Assembly (NCBI GenBank): GCA_017959195.1
Contig: JAGDBE010000026.1
Coordinates: 1-5,583, forward strand
Reading direction: 5' to 3'
DNA length: 5,583 bases
DNA from: Clostridia bacterium
GTDB lineage: Bacteria; Bacillota; Clostridia; Oscillospirales; CAG-382
A program made the position numbers and the translations under genes. This document shows, one piece after another, positions 4,980-5,583 of the stretch. Each line of letters starts with the position of its first letter. Positions within the stretch are counted from its first letter, which is position 1. Under the pieces are notes generated by a model. That model was not told the origin of the DNA, searched no databases, and saw nothing but the letters and a program-made list of their open reading frames with translations.

Positions 4980-5583
4980 TCAAGCGTCTGTGTTTTTCTC
5001 CGATTTTCTGAAAAGTTCGTATACTTCGTATGCGACAACCAGTATGCACGAAAGTCCGAAGCCGAGAATGAAGCCGACAAGTCCGAAAAGTTTATAGTCG
5101 AGCTTCGGGAAATAGCAGATGTCGCACAGTTTTGTTATGTGTTTTGGCACGAGCGACGAGTTATAGTCGTCTATTACGTCGAAAGTGTCTTTATATATCG
5201 GGCGCAGCTCTTCCAAACATTCGGCGATGAGAGCTTCAACTTCAGCGGTGTTTGCAGCCGTCTTTGTTTCGTCTCCGCTTTCCGAAAATCTTGCAAGCAC
5301 GTTGTCGCACTCTTCCGCCATCAGAAGATTTCTCTTCGCCGACGAGAGGTCGTTTGCGTATTCCTTGAAAAGTTCGTCGTAAAGCGTTTTTTCCGTCGTA
5401 ACCCTTAAAGACCTGTCAACGTCCTTTATAATTCCGACGTCTTCGTCGGAATACGTGCTGTCGGAGTCGTGGTAAGCGTTGGGCACCGTGAGGTTTGCTT
5501 CAACGTAGGCGTCCATCTTTTCCTTTGTCTTTTCGGCAAGATAGTCGGCGCCGTCCTTGCTTCTCAGATATTCCTCTTTTCTC
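4980..5583 (-). CDS. Wzz-like polysaccharide chain-length/co-polymerase membrane protein, N-terminus outside window
   Basis: Open from the window edge to TGA at 4982-4980, giving 200 visible residues. The Met at 5516 is internal, because 22 further codons in frame precede it without a stop and without an obvious start. The visible part is a mostly helical, acidic region (about residues 1-145), then one strongly hydrophobic segment at about 165-186 (LFGLVGFILGFGLSCILVVA, near 5090-5022), and a short basic tail (FRKSEK). A long helical domain outside the membrane followed by a C-terminal span and cytoplasmic tail is the layout of the second half of Wzz/polysaccharide co-polymerases, which set glycan chain length; the neighbouring glycosyltransferase agrees. 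The usual proline-rich stretch before the last span is weak (VPKHITKL, YFPKL), and an LCDIC cysteine pair lies just before the membrane. No Walker motif is seen, so no kinase domain is fused at this end. Family assignment is tentative. Confidence 0.6.
   Translation of the reverse strand, partial: RKEEYLRSKDGADYLAEKTKEKMDAYVEANLTVPNAYHDSDSTYSDEDVGIIKDVDRSLRVTTEKTLYDELFKEYANDLSSAKRNLLMAEECDNVLARFSESGDETKTAANTAEVEALIAECLEELRPIYKDTFDVIDDYNSSLVPKHITKLCDICYFPKLDYKLFGLVGFILGFGLSCILVVAYEVYELFRKSEKNTDA

Noticed and set aside
4920..5408. 162-codon plus-strand frame antisense to the Wzz-like gene
   Set aside because: It lies opposite an intact coding frame, its translation is low-complexity F/V/R/C-rich, and it spans the glycosyltransferase-Wzz junction; it is a shadow of codon usage.

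Overview
The window reads as a chromosomal segment from an uncultured Clostridia-like Firmicute. This is an inference from three things: moderate GC with many A-rich and T-rich tracts, Clostridia-type replication proteins, and a subunit A topoisomerase whose core motifs look like the second (ParC-like) type IIA enzyme I associate with Clostridia. No ribosomal or phylogenetic marker here allows a firmer placement. All five genes lie on the minus strand, so they read from right to left.

In order of transcription: (1) 5583-4980, the C-terminal part of a Wzz-like polysaccharide chain-length or co-polymerase membrane protein, cut by the window edge; (2) 4958-3792, a GT4-type glycosyltransferase starting at TTG and probably in an operon with (1); (3) 3730-3104, recR, complete; (4) a non-coding stretch at 3103-2865; (5) 2864-1752, dnaN, the complete DNA polymerase III sliding clamp; (6) 1726-1, the N-terminal 575 codons of a type IIA topoisomerase subunit A, 25 bp after dnaN and cut by the window edge.

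The most interesting part is the gap between recR and dnaN. It has the layout of a bacterial chromosome origin. An almost pure A/T unwinding stretch lies next to dnaN. Beside it are four perfect TAG triplets (a DnaA-trio), a GC-rich tetranucleotide, two abutting DnaA-box-like 9-mers, and then at least six more DnaA-box-like 9-mers up to the recR stop codon. Most of these boxes are TGTTGAAAA or TGTTGATAA (reverse TTWTCAACA) rather than the classical TGTGGATAA. I propose this is oriC, or at least a complete DnaA-dependent unwinding module, located between recR and dnaN rather than beside dnaA. No dnaA, recF or gyrB is visible next to dnaN, so the classical dnaA-dnaN-recF-gyrB-gyrA order appears to be broken up.

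Functionally the left half concerns replication and topology (clamp, topoisomerase A subunit, origin), recR concerns gap repair, and the right half is the end of a cell-surface polysaccharide locus. No RNA gene, CRISPR array, insertion sequence or prophage signature was seen.
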